64,000 bases of DNA from Candidatus Gastranaerophilales bacterium (GTDB taxonomy: Bacteria; Cyanobacteriota; Vampirovibrionia; Gastranaerophilales; Gastranaerophilaceae): positions 1 through 64,000 of the forward strand of contig UNSJ01000004.1 of the NCBI GenBank assembly GCA_900548405.1, read 5' to 3'. A program made the translations under genes and the position numbers. Below are positions 44,276 to 54,400 of this stretch, in pieces; positions within the stretch are counted from its first letter, which is position 1, and each line of letters starts with the position of its first letter. The notes beneath the pieces are model-generated. The model searched no databases. It saw only the letters and a list, made by a program, of their open reading frames with translations, and was not told the origin of the DNA.

Positions 44276-44367
44276 TAAATAATAAATATTTCCTTAAGAA
44301 TTAACAAAATTTCCTTGTCCGTGTTAGTATTATTATAAGAATACCAGACGGAGAGGAAATTTTTATA

Positions 44368-47004
44368 ATGTTAAGCTTCTTATTAAATATGTTGGGCGAT
44401 CCTAACGAAAAAAAAGTCAAGAGTATAATGGGAATTATTGACCATATTAATGCATTGGAACCGCAGTTTGAAAAGTTAACGGATGAGGAATTGCGTGCTA
44501 AAACCGATGAGTTCAAGGAAATTTTGGCAAAACGCCCTACATCATCAGATTTCAAGACAGACAGAAAACTTGAAAAAGAAGCTTTGGATAAAATCCTTCC
44601 CGAAGCGTTTGCGACTGTGCGTGAAGCAGGTAAACGTGTGTTAAATATGCGTCACTTTGATGTTCAGCTCGTAGGCGGATATTTTCTTCATAACGGTCAT
44701 ATCGCAGAAATGAGAACAGGTGAAGGTAAAACTCTTGTTGCAACCTTGCCTGCATATTTAAACGCTCTTACAGGAAAAGGTGTCCACGTAATCACTGTTA
44801 ACGATTACCTTGCAAAACGTGACAGCGAATGGATGGGTAAAATTTATAAATTTTTAGGATTGTCAGTTGGTGTTATTTTGTCAGGCGGTCGTTCTGCTGA
44901 AGATTTTGAATCTAAAAAAGCAGCATATGATTGTGATATTACATACGGAACAAATAACGAGTTCGGCTTTGACTACCTCCGTGACAATATGGCAGGAAGC
45001 CTTGAAATGCTTGTGCAGCGTCCTTATAATTATGCGATTATCGACGAAGTTGACAGTATTTTAATTGATGAGGCCAGAACTCCTCTTATTATCAGCGGTC
45101 GTCTTGAAAAATCTGCCGAAACTTACCAGCTAATGGCAAAAGTTGCTCCGCAATTAGAAAAGATTAAAGATTACGAAGTTGATGAAAAGAATAAAAATAT
45201 TATCTTGACAGAAGACGGTATTGACAGAGCTCAAGAGATTATCGGTGTAGATGATTTATTTGATATTAACACTCAATATGCTCACCATTTATTACAGGCT
45301 CTGAAGGCAAAAGAACTTTTTGTTAAAGACACGGATTACGTTGTAAGAAACGGCGAAGTTATGATTGTTGACGAATTTACTGGTCGTTTAATGGAGGGAA
45401 GACGATGGTCTGACGGACTTCATCAGGCTATTGAAGCAAAAGAAGGCGTTAAAATTCAGGATGAAACACAAACTTTAGCAAGTATTACTTTCCAAAACCT
45501 GTTCAGACTTTATCCGAAACTTTCAGGTATGACAGGTACTGCTATGACTGAAGAAGCTGAATTCGGCAAGATTTATAACCTTGAAGTTACAACTATTCCT
45601 ACAAACAAGCCTGATATTAGAATTAATTATTCTGATGTAATATATAAAAACGAACGCGCTAAGTATAACGCGGTTGTCGAAGACATTATCCAAATGCATG
45701 AAGCAGGACGTCCTGTTCTTGTTGGTACAATCAGTATTGAAAAATCAGAATATGTATCCGATTTATTGAAAAAGCGCGGAATTCCTCATCACGTTTTGAA
45801 CGCAAAACACCACGAAAGAGAAGCTTATATTATTGCACAGGCAGGACGTGTCGGAGCCGTTACTATTGCAACCAATATGGCAGGCCGCGGTACTGATATT
45901 CTCTTAGGTGGTAATGCCGAGTTCCTTGCAAAGGAAATGCTTGATAACAGAGGAATTACTCCTGAAAGTGAAAATTATGAAGCTGAAAAAGAAGCAGCAT
46001 TGGCAGAGGCTCGTTCCATTACAGAGGCAGAACATGCAAAAGTTGTGGAAGCAGGCGGTTTGCACGTAATAGGTACAGAACGCCACGAATCACGCCGTAT
46101 TGATAACCAGTTAAGAGGTCGTGCTGCTCGTCAGGGCGATCCGGGGTCTACAAGATTTTTCTTATCTTTGGAAGACAACTTAATGAGAATATTCGGCGGT
46201 GATAAGATTACTGCATTAATGAATATGATGCAGGTTGATGAAAATATGGCTATTGAAAACTCTCTTATTACAAGACAAATTCAATCAGCTCAAAAGAAAG
46301 TTGAAACTTATCACTTTGACATAAGAAAGAGCGTTCTTGAATATGATGATGTTATGAATATTCAACGTGAAAAATTCTATGCTCAGCGCAGAAAAGTTCT
46401 TGCAGGCGGAAATCTTTCAGAAGATATCTATTATATGATAGAAAAAGAAATAGACAGACTTTTAAGAAGCTATATAGCTCCTGATTTACACCCTGAAGAA
46501 TATATTTTTGAAGACTTACAGACAATGGTTAAAGAACTTCATTCAATCATTCCTCAGCTATCAGGTATTCAGGTTTCTGATATTCAAAATTTAAGATTTG
46601 AAGCTATTTATGATAAGTTAAAAGACTTTGCGCTTCAATCTTACAGAGATCATGAAACAGAAGTTATTAATTTCTATAATCAGGTTGTAGCTCAGTATGA
46701 CACAGAAGCTGTTCCTCAAGAAGCTTTCAGCGATAACAATGTTATCCGTAACCTTGAAAAAGATATTCTTCTTCGTGTAGTTGATAATAAATGGATTGAC
46801 CACCTTCACAATATTGATATGCTGAGAGAAGGCATCGGACTGCGAGCTTACGGTCAGAAAGATCCGTTAATCGAATACAAACGTGAAGCATACGACTTGT
46901 TTAATAAAATGATGTATGAAATTCAGGGAGATACCGTAAAACACCTGTTTAGAACAAAATTCGGAATACAGGTTATCGGACCTTCAGATGAAGATGTAGC
47001 ATAA
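44368..47004 (+). CDS. secA: Preprotein translocase ATPase SecA
   Basis: 878 residues. Walker A region [20 protein letters not shown] (about 111-130), DEAD-like [38 protein letters not shown] (preprotein crosslinking region), [15 protein letters not shown] and [20 protein letters not shown] (motor 2), then [13 protein letters not shown]. It drives export through SecYEG. The usual C-terminal zinc-binding SecB/lipid tail is absent; the protein ends [14 protein letters not shown]. Start ATG after GAGAGGAAA. Confidence 0.97.
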   Translation: MLSFLLNMLGDPNEKKVKSIMGIIDHINALEPQFEKLTDEELRAKTDEFKEILAKRPTSSDFKTDRKLEKEALDKILPEAFATVREAGKRVLNMRHFDVQLVGGYFLHNGHIAEMRTGEGKTLVATLPAYLNALTGKGVHVITVNDYLAKRDSEWMGKIYKFLGLSVGVILSGGRSAEDFESKKAAYDCDITYGTNNEFGFDYLRDNMAGSLEMLVQRPYNYAIIDEVDSILIDEARTPLIISGRLEKSAETYQLMAKVAPQLEKIKDYEVDEKNKNIILTEDGIDRAQEIIGVDDLFDINTQYAHHLLQALKAKELFVKDTDYVVRNGEVMIVDEFTGRLMEGRRWSDGLHQAIEAKEGVKIQDETQTLASITFQNLFRLYPKLSGMTGTAMTEEAEFGKIYNLEVTTIPTNKPDIRINYSDVIYKNERAKYNAVVEDIIQMHEAGRPVLVGTISIEKSEYVSDLLKKRGIPHHVLNAKHHEREAYIIAQAGRVGAVTIATNMAGRGTDILLGGNAEFLAKEMLDNRGITPESENYEAEKEAALAEARSITEAEHAKVVEAGGLHVIGTERHESRRIDNQLRGRAARQGDPGSTRFFLSLEDNLMRIFGGDKITALMNMMQVDENMAIENSLITRQIQSAQKKVETYHFDIRKSVLEYDDVMNIQREKFYAQRRKVLAGGNLSEDIYYMIEKEIDRLLRSYIAPDLHPEEYIFEDLQTMVKELHSIIPQLSGIQVSDIQNLRFEAIYDKLKDFALQSYRDHETEVINFYNQVVAQYDTEAVPQEAFSDNNVIRNLEKDILLRVVDNKWIDHLHNIDMLREGIGLRAYGQKDPLIEYKREAYDLFNKMMYEIQGDTVKHLFRTKFGIQVIGPSDEDVA

Positions 47005-47006
47005 AA

Positions 47007-47033
47007 AAAGCGGTTTTAAACCGCTTTTTTTAT
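47007..47033 (+). terminator. Terminator after secA
   Basis: AAAAGCGGTTT/AAACCGCTTTTTTT hairpin with T run, 3 bp after the secA stop. Confidence 0.9.
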
Positions 47034-47034
47034 C

Positions 47035-47063
47035 TTGAAAAAGTTTATAAAAAATGTTATAAT
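47035..47063 (+). promoter_or_regulatory. Promoter of the prepilin D leader
   Basis: TTGAAA (47035-47040), 17 bases and TATAAT (47058-47063). The same TTGAAA-17-TATAAT layout precedes the leader at 59337. Confidence 0.65.
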
Positions 47064-47118
47064 AATAAAACAGCCAATGTAGTCGCTGAACCATTAAATA
47101 AAGGAAAGGAAGCAAATT

Positions 47119-47160
47119 ATGAAAAAAATTAGTTATGTCGGGGGGGGGGCAGACTTTTAA
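47119..47160 (+). CDS. Leader ORF of prepilin D, with a G10 tract
   Basis: 13 codons (MKKISYVGGGADF) behind AAAGGAAAGGA. It passes G10 and stops at TAA 47158. The prepilin frame carries no stop between the tract and 47211, so G11 or G8 would fuse the leader to the prepilin. Confidence 0.6.
   Translation: MKKISYVGGGADF
47140..47149 (+). repeat. Homopolymer tract G10 (locus 3)
   Basis: Ten G followed by CAGACTTTTAAGCTCC. Same element as the other four, here read in sense orientation by the gene. Confidence 0.9.
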
Positions 47161-47192
47161 GCTCCAACCTTAAAGGATTCACTCTTGCTGAA

Positions 47193-47210
47193 GGTGCTAC
47201 GCACGTAGCC
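47193..47210. repeat. CTACG/CGTAG palindrome in prepilin D
   Basis: GGTGCTACGCACGTAGCC, identical to the copy at 59402. It lies between two perfect 18-bp direct repeats, GGATTCACTCTTGCTGAA, at 47175 and 47235. Confidence 0.8.
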
Positions 47211-47891
47211 ATGTTGAACAGTCAACGCCGTTTCGGATTCACTCTTGCTGAAGTTTTGGTCACACTCGGTATTATTGGTGTCGTTTCTGCAATGACAGTA
47301 CCGTCTTTAATGCAGAATTACCAAAGACAATCTTATGTTACACAGCTGCATAAGGTTTATAACGAGCTGTCACAGGCTCTTATTATGTATCAAACTGATA
47401 AAAACGCTGTAAATTTGACAGAAGCAGGTTTAAATTCTGTTGAGGCTTTTTCAGGGTTTTTCAAAAATTATTTTAAAATTGTACAGGATTGTGGAAGTAC
47501 TCCAACACCTTGTTTTGCATCAGAATATAAAAAAATATCAGGTGTAAAGTCTAATTTTACTTGTACCAATAATTGTTTTTCTCTTGCAAATGGCGCTTCA
47601 ATAGGTAATTTAAATAAAATTGAAACTTACGGCGCAAATTCAATTATTGCATTTGATATTGATATTAATGGTCCTAAAGGTCCTAATATTATCGGTCGTG
47701 ATGCTTTTTATATTTTATTATATAAAAATGGGATGTTGGACGATTGGTTTCTTGATAATGCTGCAATCGTAGCACCTGCATCAAAGGATGAAAGAGAGAA
47801 GGCTTTTAAGTATTGTACAAATACTGATACCGGATATTGGCATGGTTGTTTCGGCAAAATTCTGAATGACAATTGGCAGATTACTTATTAA
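47211..47891 (+). CDS. Prepilin-like protein D
   Basis: 226 residues if started at ATG 47211, which lacks a well-placed ribosome-binding site. Prepilin site G/FTLAEVLVTLGIIGVVSAM at about residue 9. In the longer fused form a second site (G/FTLAEGATHVA) precedes it by 20 residues. The C-terminal half has paired cysteines and DINGPKGPNIIGRDAFY, the family's probable Ca loop. The last residues are CFGKILNDNWQITY. Likely exported and assembled by a type IV pilus or T2SS-like machine. Confidence 0.8.
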   Translation: MLNSQRRFGFTLAEVLVTLGIIGVVSAMTVPSLMQNYQRQSYVTQLHKVYNELSQALIMYQTDKNAVNLTEAGLNSVEAFSGFFKNYFKIVQDCGSTPTPCFASEYKKISGVKSNFTCTNNCFSLANGASIGNLNKIETYGANSIIAFDIDINGPKGPNIIGRDAFYILLYKNGMLDDWFLDNAAIVAPASKDEREKAFKYCTNTDTGYWHGCFGKILNDNWQITY

Positions 47892-47997
47892 TATTTTTTG
47901 TATATTTTTGATAAGGCGGGAAGGACTTTCCGCCTTTTTAAATTTGTTTGAAGTAAAATATGAATAGTGAATATTTAAGAAAAAGGAAATTTTTATA

Positions 47998-49095
47998 ATG
48001 CTAAGAACAGGGATTGTCGGATTGCCGAACGTTGGAAAATCAACTTTATTTAATGCTTTAACAAGCGCGAAAAATGCTCAAAGTGCAAACTATCCGTTTT
48101 GTACAATTGAGCCTAATGTCGGAGTTGTCACCGTTCCTGATGAAAGACTGGATATACTGGCAAAATTGTGTAAAACACAAGAAATAATCCCGACAGCTAT
48201 TGAATTTGTTGATATTGCAGGTCTTGTAAAAGGTGCAAGCAAGGGCGAAGGCTTGGGAAACCAGTTTTTGCATAATATTAGAGAAGTCGATGCAATTATT
48301 CAGGTTGTAAGATGCTTTGATGATCCGAATACAATCCACGTTGCAGGAAAAGTTGCACCTTTAGATGATATTGAAGTTATTAATACAGAACTTGCGCTTG
48401 CTGATTTGGCATCAGTTGAAAAACGTCAGGCAAGAATTGCAAAACAGGCAAAAGGCGGCGATAAAGATGCGGTTTTAGAAGATAAAGTGCTTTCTAAGTT
48501 AATGGAACTTCTTTCAGAAGGTACATTTATTAATGTAAAAGACCATTTTAACGAAGATGAAATTCCTGTTGTAAAACAATTAAACTTAATGTCTACAAAA
48601 CCTGTAATTTATGCGGCTAACGTTTCCGAGTTTGACTTGAAAGACGGAAATAAATACACAAAACAGGTTAAAGAGTATGCATCAACTCACAATGCAGAAG
48701 TTGTTCTTATTTCTGCAAAAATTGAAGAAGAACTGGCAGAACTGGGCGCAGAAGAAGCTAAAGAATATTTGAATGAACTCGGTATTGAAGACAGCGGTAT
48801 TAACAGAATGATAAAATCTGTTTACCGTCTATTGAATTTGAGAACTTTTATCACAGCCGGTGAAAAAGAAGTTCATGCCTGGACAATTCCTGCGGGTGCA
48901 AAGGCTCCTCAGGCGGCAGGTGTAATCCACACTGATTTTGAAAAAGGGTTTATCAGGGCTGAAATTACTCCTTATGAGGAGTTTGTTAAAAATGGCTCAT
49001 ATGCTGCCTGCAAAGACAAAGGTGTAACACGTCTTGAAGGTAAGGATTATGTAGTTCAGGATGGTGATTTAGTTCACTTTAGGTTTGCTGTTTAG
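47998..49095 (+). CDS. ychF: Ribosome-binding ATPase YchF
   Basis: 365 residues, normal length. OBG-like NTPase with P-loop GLPNVGKSTLFNAL (about 8-21), DIAGLVKGASKGEGLGN (about 70-86), NTEL/ANVSE in the base-recognition zone and a C-terminal TGS domain (FITAGEKEVHAWTI...LVHFRF). Binds ribosomes, prefers ATP, and is linked to stress regulation. RBS AAAAGGAAA. Confidence 0.95.
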   Translation: MLRTGIVGLPNVGKSTLFNALTSAKNAQSANYPFCTIEPNVGVVTVPDERLDILAKLCKTQEIIPTAIEFVDIAGLVKGASKGEGLGNQFLHNIREVDAIIQVVRCFDDPNTIHVAGKVAPLDDIEVINTELALADLASVEKRQARIAKQAKGGDKDAVLEDKVLSKLMELLSEGTFINVKDHFNEDEIPVVKQLNLMSTKPVIYAANVSEFDLKDGNKYTKQVKEYASTHNAEVVLISAKIEEELAELGAEEAKEYLNELGIEDSGINRMIKSVYRLLNLRTFITAGEKEVHAWTIPAGAKAPQAAGVIHTDFEKGFIRAEITPYEEFVKNGSYAACKDKGVTRLEGKDYVVQDGDLVHFRFAV

Positions 49096-49142
49096 TCAAC
49101 AGGCTAATTGAATATGTCGTTAAGGTTCGTTTAAATCAAAAT

Positions 49143-50507
49143 ATGAACGAAATATTAAATAAATTAACGGAATATTTTGATTCCGGAGTTACACGTGATG
49201 TAAAATTCAGAATAGAAGCATTAAAAAGACTTAAAAAAGCTTTTGAGAAATACGAACCTCAAATTATTCAGGCTTTGCGAGATGATTTGCACAAACCTGA
49301 TTTAGAAATTTATACAATGGAATTTGGTTATGTAATCGAAGAAATTAAGTTTGCCATAAGACATCTTAAAAAATGGGCAAGCCCCAAAAGAGTTCCTATT
49401 CCAATGTATTTACAACCTGCAAAAGGTTATATTGTAAAAGAACCTTATGGTAACGTTTTAATCATAGGTGCATTTAATTATCCTTTTCAATTAGTTTTTG
49501 TCCCTCTTATAGGTGCAATTGCTGCAGGTAACTGCGCCCTTGTAAAACCTTCCAAAAGCGCTGTTGAATCCGCAAAAGTTATCCATAAGATTATTGAAGA
49601 AACCTTTGATAAAAACTATATCAGATGCATTATGCCTGAGGAACATTCTTCGTCAGAACTTGTCAGCGCAAAATTTGATTATATTTTCTTTACGGGAAGC
49701 TCCAAAAAAGGTGCACTTGTTGCAGAAGCGGCAGGTAAAAATTTAGTTCCGTATACGCTTGAACTGGGCGGAAAAAGTCCTGCAATAGTTGATAAAACTG
49801 CAAATCTGGAGTTTGCTGCTAAAAAAATTGCCTGGGGTAAATTTGTTAATGCAGGTCAAACTTGTATTGCACCTGATTTTGTTTATGTTGAAGCAGATGT
49901 AAGAGCAGAGTTTGTAGAAGAATTGAAAAAAGCTATAAAAGGATTTTTCGGTCCAATGCCTCAAGAAAGCAAGGATTACGGAAGAATAGTTAATGCGGAG
50001 GCTTTCCACAGACTTGTTGATTTGATTGAACATGATAAAGTTATAACAGGCGGTCACAGCGATGAATGCGGGCTTTATATTGAACCGACGGTTGTTAATG
50101 CTGATTCTTTTGATGAAAAAGTTATGCAGGATGAAATTTTCGGACCAATATTACCTGTTTTAACTTATTATAATATCGAAGAAGTTATATTAAATCTTAG
50201 AAAACGCCCGAAACCGCTTGCCTTATATATATTTTCCGAAAATAAAAAGCTTGAATGGAGAATAATAAGAGAGGTCTCATTTGGCGGCGGTGCCGTGAAT
50301 GAAGTGCTTGCGCATACTGTTAGCCCTTATATGCCGTTTGGCGGAGTAGGAATGTCAGGTGTCGGAAGATATCACGGAAAATATTCGTTTGATACATTTA
50401 CGCATCTGAAAAGTGTCCTTATCAGAAATTATGATAAGGTTTCAGGAAAGATGTATCCGCCTTATGATTTCGAAGAAGTTAAAAAATTACGTAAGTTTAT
50501 AGGTTAA
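49143..50507 (+). CDS. Aldehyde dehydrogenase (class 3-like)
   Basis: 454 residues. NAD(P)-dependent oxidation of aldehydes. Landmarks: GAFNYPFQLVFVPLIGAIAA, NCALVKPSKSAVESAK, FFTGSSKKGALVAEAAG, catalytic-zone Glu in YTLELGGKSPAIVD (about 206-219) and catalytic Cys in FVNAGQTCIAPDFV (about 241). The short length and lack of an N-terminal extension fit the fatty-aldehyde or class 3 group. It ends at the stop of the convergent prepilin E gene with no gap. Confidence 0.9.
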   Translation: MNEILNKLTEYFDSGVTRDVKFRIEALKRLKKAFEKYEPQIIQALRDDLHKPDLEIYTMEFGYVIEEIKFAIRHLKKWASPKRVPIPMYLQPAKGYIVKEPYGNVLIIGAFNYPFQLVFVPLIGAIAAGNCALVKPSKSAVESAKVIHKIIEETFDKNYIRCIMPEEHSSSELVSAKFDYIFFTGSSKKGALVAEAAGKNLVPYTLELGGKSPAIVDKTANLEFAAKKIAWGKFVNAGQTCIAPDFVYVEADVRAEFVEELKKAIKGFFGPMPQESKDYGRIVNAEAFHRLVDLIEHDKVITGGHSDECGLYIEPTVVNADSFDEKVMQDEIFGPILPVLTYYNIEEVILNLRKRPKPLALYIFSENKKLEWRIIREVSFGGGAVNEVLAHTVSPYMPFGGVGMSGVGRYHGKYSFDTFTHLKSVLIRNYDKVSGKMYPPYDFEEVKKLRKFIG

Positions 50508-51254
50508 TTATTTGCACTTTGTTTTATTTTCCCAATCTAAATCATTGCAGCGCATATAGTCCAAATTTTCGTTAAATATAACCCATGCGGTACATCCGAA
50601 ACCTTGATGTGTAGATTTATCTTTACAGTTAGTTTCAAAGCTAAACATAGTTTCCAACTGTGCTCCGTGCGGAATTATTCCGTATTTGCTTAAGATAAAT
50701 CCATATCTGTCACGGCCTACTTGATTTGGCGGTTTGGGACCGTTTATGTCTACGGAAAAAGTGCCGCAAACGTTCTTTAGAACAACGGAATCACCCCTAT
50801 CCTGCTTACAATCAGGTTCTCTGATATTCATTGCTATAATTGTTCCGTCTGCGAGTATAAGTTTTGCATATGAAGTGTTATTATCTATACTATAATTATA
50901 TTTCTGTCCGTTCAAATATCTATAATCAACATCGGTATAGCATCCGGGTGCATTGCCGCAATACTTGGCAACATTCATAAATTCAGCTAATTTGCTCAAG
51001 GCGTTATCAGCTCCTTCCGGACTGTCATATTCTGTTAATTCCCAATTCTCCGGAGTACCGTATTTTTCTTTTGCAAGTAAATATGCATTAGATAATGTTG
51101 AATAAACCTTCTTTAATTTTGCAACTGTTTCTTTTTCTTTATGATTAGCAATCAAAGACGGCATAGTCATTGCAGCGACCACACCAATAATTCCGAGAGT
51201 AATCAAAACTTCGGCGAGAGTAAATGCAGTTTTTTTTGAATTACAGTGATGCAT
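50508..51254 (-). CDS. Prepilin-like protein E
   Basis: 248 residues, single prepilin site (A/FTLAEVLITLGIIGVVAAM, about residue 11). Several Cys in the C-terminal half (AKYCGNAPGCYTD, ETNCKDKSTHQGFGC) and the motif DINGPKPPNQVGRDRYGF. ATG 51254 has TATAAT 9 bases upstream with TTTACA at 17-base spacing (P2). The frame is open back to the C10 tract (51351); the leader-fused product would be about 43 residues longer. Confidence 0.85.
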   Translation of the reverse strand: MHHCNSKKTAFTLAEVLITLGIIGVVAAMTMPSLIANHKEKETVAKLKKVYSTLSNAYLLAKEKYGTPENWELTEYDSPEGADNALSKLAEFMNVAKYCGNAPGCYTDVDYRYLNGQKYNYSIDNNTSYAKLILADGTIIAMNIREPDCKQDRGDSVVLKNVCGTFSVDINGPKPPNQVGRDRYGFILSKYGIIPHGAQLETMFSFETNCKDKSTHQGFGCTAWVIFNENLDYMRCNDLDWENKTKCK

Positions 51255-51263
51255 AACATCACC

Positions 51264-51292
51264 ATTATAACAGTGTTTTTTACTCTTGTAAA
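51264..51292 (-). promoter_or_regulatory. Internal promoter (P2) for prepilin E
   Basis: TTTACA (51292-51287), 17 bases, TATAAT (51269-51264), minus strand, 9 bases from the ATG; similar to P2 at 2873-2901. Confidence 0.5.
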
Positions 51293-51337
51293 GCCCTAAA
51301 TAACTAAATAACCTAAACCCTCTTAATCCCTTGCAGC

Positions 51338-51385
51338 TTATGAGTTTTTCGGGGGGGGGGCAACCCTTAATGCTTCTTTCACCAT
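51338..51385 (-). CDS. Leader ORF of prepilin E, with a C10 tract
   Basis: 15 codons (MVKEALRVAPPPKNS) after AAAAGGAGG. Passes C10 and stops at TAA. With 11 or 8 C it reads on for 31 more codons into prepilin E. The EALRVAPPP core matches the other two minus-strand leaders. Confidence 0.6.
   Translation of the reverse strand: MVKEALRVAPPPKNS
51351..51360 (+). repeat. Homopolymer tract G10 (locus 4)
   Basis: Ten G on the + strand, followed by CAACCCTTAATGCTTC. Confidence 0.9.
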
Positions 51386-51435
51386 AATTTCAGCCTCCTT
51401 TTATGTTTTCACAAGAGGCTTAAGCCTCCTTTTTT

Positions 51436-51464
51436 ATTATTTATTACTTTAAGGCTTTTGTCAA
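51436..51464 (-). promoter_or_regulatory. Promoter P1 of the prepilin E leader
   Basis: TTGACA (51464-51459), 17 bases, AATAAT (51441-51436), minus strand; same layout as the promoters at 3001 and 23902. Confidence 0.7.
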
Positions 51465-51474
51465 GGTTAAAGAC

Positions 51475-54400
51475 TTACTTGCTTGTTAATGCAAGTTTAG
51501 AACCTGTGACAACTTGAGGTTTTTGCTGATAAGGATTTGAAGTAAAACTGTATTGAGGATTATACATTACTTTGCGTCTGCCTGTAAATGAAGGTTGGTG
51601 GTATAGAACCAGTGTTGTATCTTTAAATTTAATAGGTTCATCATGACCTGTTTCAGGATTGTGACGTTTTAAGAAATATTCTCCGTTTTCATGTCTTGTA
51701 TAGTAAATTTCTTTTGGATTGTTAGCGTTTACAAACTTCAAGCCTTGACGAATACCGCATTGTAAACCGGCTCTGCCGCCTCTTGCATCATGGAATTTGA
51801 TTTTATCCATAGTTATTTCTGCAGGTTCATAGTATTCATCATATTCGTGGTTAAGACCTTTTGTATTGAATACAGTGATAGTCATTGCACCGTTAGGGCT
51901 TTGTCTTAACAATGTTGATAAGTTTGCATCGCCTTCTTCATAACCTTTAAGGTTTTCTGAATTATGATATCCTTTAGGGTCGTTATATAATTCTTTTTTA
52001 TATCTTGCCTGTTGTGCATCAAGAGCAAACGGAGCACCGTCGTTTAATGCTTCAAGTTCAGGACGTGCACGTAAAGCCATTTGATAATCAATATAGTCTT
52101 TATGTATTTTAATAAACGGTTTAAAATCTTTGCTGTTAGATTCAGCCCATTCATCGTGAACTACGTTACGGTTTTGAAGGTATATGTTTTTAGAAGTAGT
52201 TTCAAAACCTGTTGCACCTAAATCGTCACCGTCAAATAATGTAGGGTTGCCGACAAGTCCAGACAAGAATTTAATTACACCCAATGCCTTTGAAGCAGCA
52301 GGTCCTACAATACGTTCAAATGATTTTTCTTTAAGGTCGTGTCTTTCTTTCGCTGTTAATTTTTTGCTTTCATCGGATTCAAGGTAATCCATTTCGTCTA
52401 AAACGATATCTAATGCAATATCATAAGGTTTTGTTCCAAAGCCTTCAGCATCATGGATTTCACCTTTAAATTTATTGTTAGTAAGGTTTTTGAGTGCTTC
52501 AACCATTTTGCCGTAGATGTAGTCTTTTCTTTCCTGACTCAAGCCTAATTCTTCTTTAGCTTTTCCCATTCCGCTTGCTATTGATTCACTCTTAGCAAGT
52601 GCAATGTTACTTACTCTGTTATAGTTGTAATTCTGTACAGCTTCAGGATCAACAAATTCACCATATTTTACTCCGTTAAGAATTCTATATGCTCTTTCAC
52701 GGTAAGGGTTTCCTTTTTCTGTTAAATCAGCGTGATGAACAAAATCCATATCCATTGCAAAACCTTCTAAAATACGGCATTTATCGTGGTTGCCTGCAAA
52801 TGTATATGAATACAGTAATGAATACAGCGGAGCTGAATTTAAGTAATTGTCGCTTCCGACAAGTTTATCGAGGATTGTTCCGTCATGATCAAGCCCTTTG
52901 TCAGTACTGCTTTGTCCGTCATAGTCAAATAGTTTACCAAAGATTTTAGTAATATCTGATGAGAAGTAGCTGTAATTTACTGTTGTTGTAAAACCTGCTT
53001 CTGTTAAAAGTTTTTTAACAGCTTCCTGACTGTTGGAGTATCTTCCGCCTGATTTAGAGCCGTAACCCTTGTCATAAATATTTACTTCATCTGTAACTTC
53101 TGCTGCAATATATGCATCAGGGTGAGATTCTTTAACTGCTTCCGTAAATCTTGACCAAAAATCAATAACTTTATCCCAAGTATATTCAAAGTCAGTTGTT
53201 TTGTTTCTTACTGATTCAATATCACCAATATCTTTTGTCGCATCAATTCTCCAGTCCAAACCTGCTTCTGCTCTGTCTACAATCATTTCTGCAAGTTTAA
53301 AACTGTCAGCGTTTGTACCTTTAATAGATTTCCATAATGCGCTTGCCAATTTTTCTTTATCGGAACCGCTGATGCGAGAAATTCCGTCTTGAATTTTTTT
53401 AATAACGGATTTAGCTTCATCTTCAGGACTGTCTGCAATAATTCCCATACCTAACAGAGAAGTATTTTTCAAATCTTTATAAGGATAAGTTATTTCTCCT
53501 GTTTCTTTATTGTATGAAAATTCAGTGTTCGGGTTAACCCCTTTAATGATAGCGAATTTAGCAATTTCAGCAGTCAATAAAGGAATAACGTATTTACCAA
53601 ACTGTGTTGCGTTACCGTTTTCATCATTAAGTTTATTGTCTTCAGGTAATTTAGTATTCAAAGCATCCAAGACTTCTTTTGCAAGAGATAACATTTCTTT
53701 AGTATACATTTTATCTGCAAGGTCATAAGTTTCCTGAGTGTCAGGTCTTAAATGCTGATTGCCTGTCTGGTACATTTCAAATCTTGAAACACCAATTTGG
53801 TCTTCTTTAACGGCTCTTTTTGAAACAAGAGGAGAAGATAAAACAGAAACAATGTCATCACCGACTTCAACCGAATCCAAAGGTACATCCATTAAACCTT
53901 TTAATATTATATCTTTATAAGATTCATCGGTATCAGCACCTGCAAGATTATATCTGTCGCGTAAAACGTTTTTAACGATAGCAGGCGTAACATCAAGGTC
54001 TTTAGGGAATACTTTTCCGTTTGACTGGCTTTCAATCAGATTATAAATTTCATCAGAGCTCATACCGTCTATATTTCTAAGATGTTGAGCTGCATTAAGA
54101 TTTAAAATTTGGTTTGTTTTATTTGTCCAATATTTTGCAGATGAAACAGCGTAATCTTGAACTTCCATGTTTTTGCGTTTCATCAGTTTCATTGCATCTG
54201 CACGTTTTTTGGGATCGGCAATATTTTTTAATGCTTTAGTGTCAGAGTGTGAGAAAACATAGTTTAATTTAGCGATATCAGGGTTAGCATCCCAAGTTTC
54301 AAATCCGCTTTCCTGTTTTCCGCCCAATCCAAAGTATTCAAATTGAGAGAGCATTCTTGTTGCTTCACCGCTTTTGTAGTTAATACGTTTGTGATCAGGA

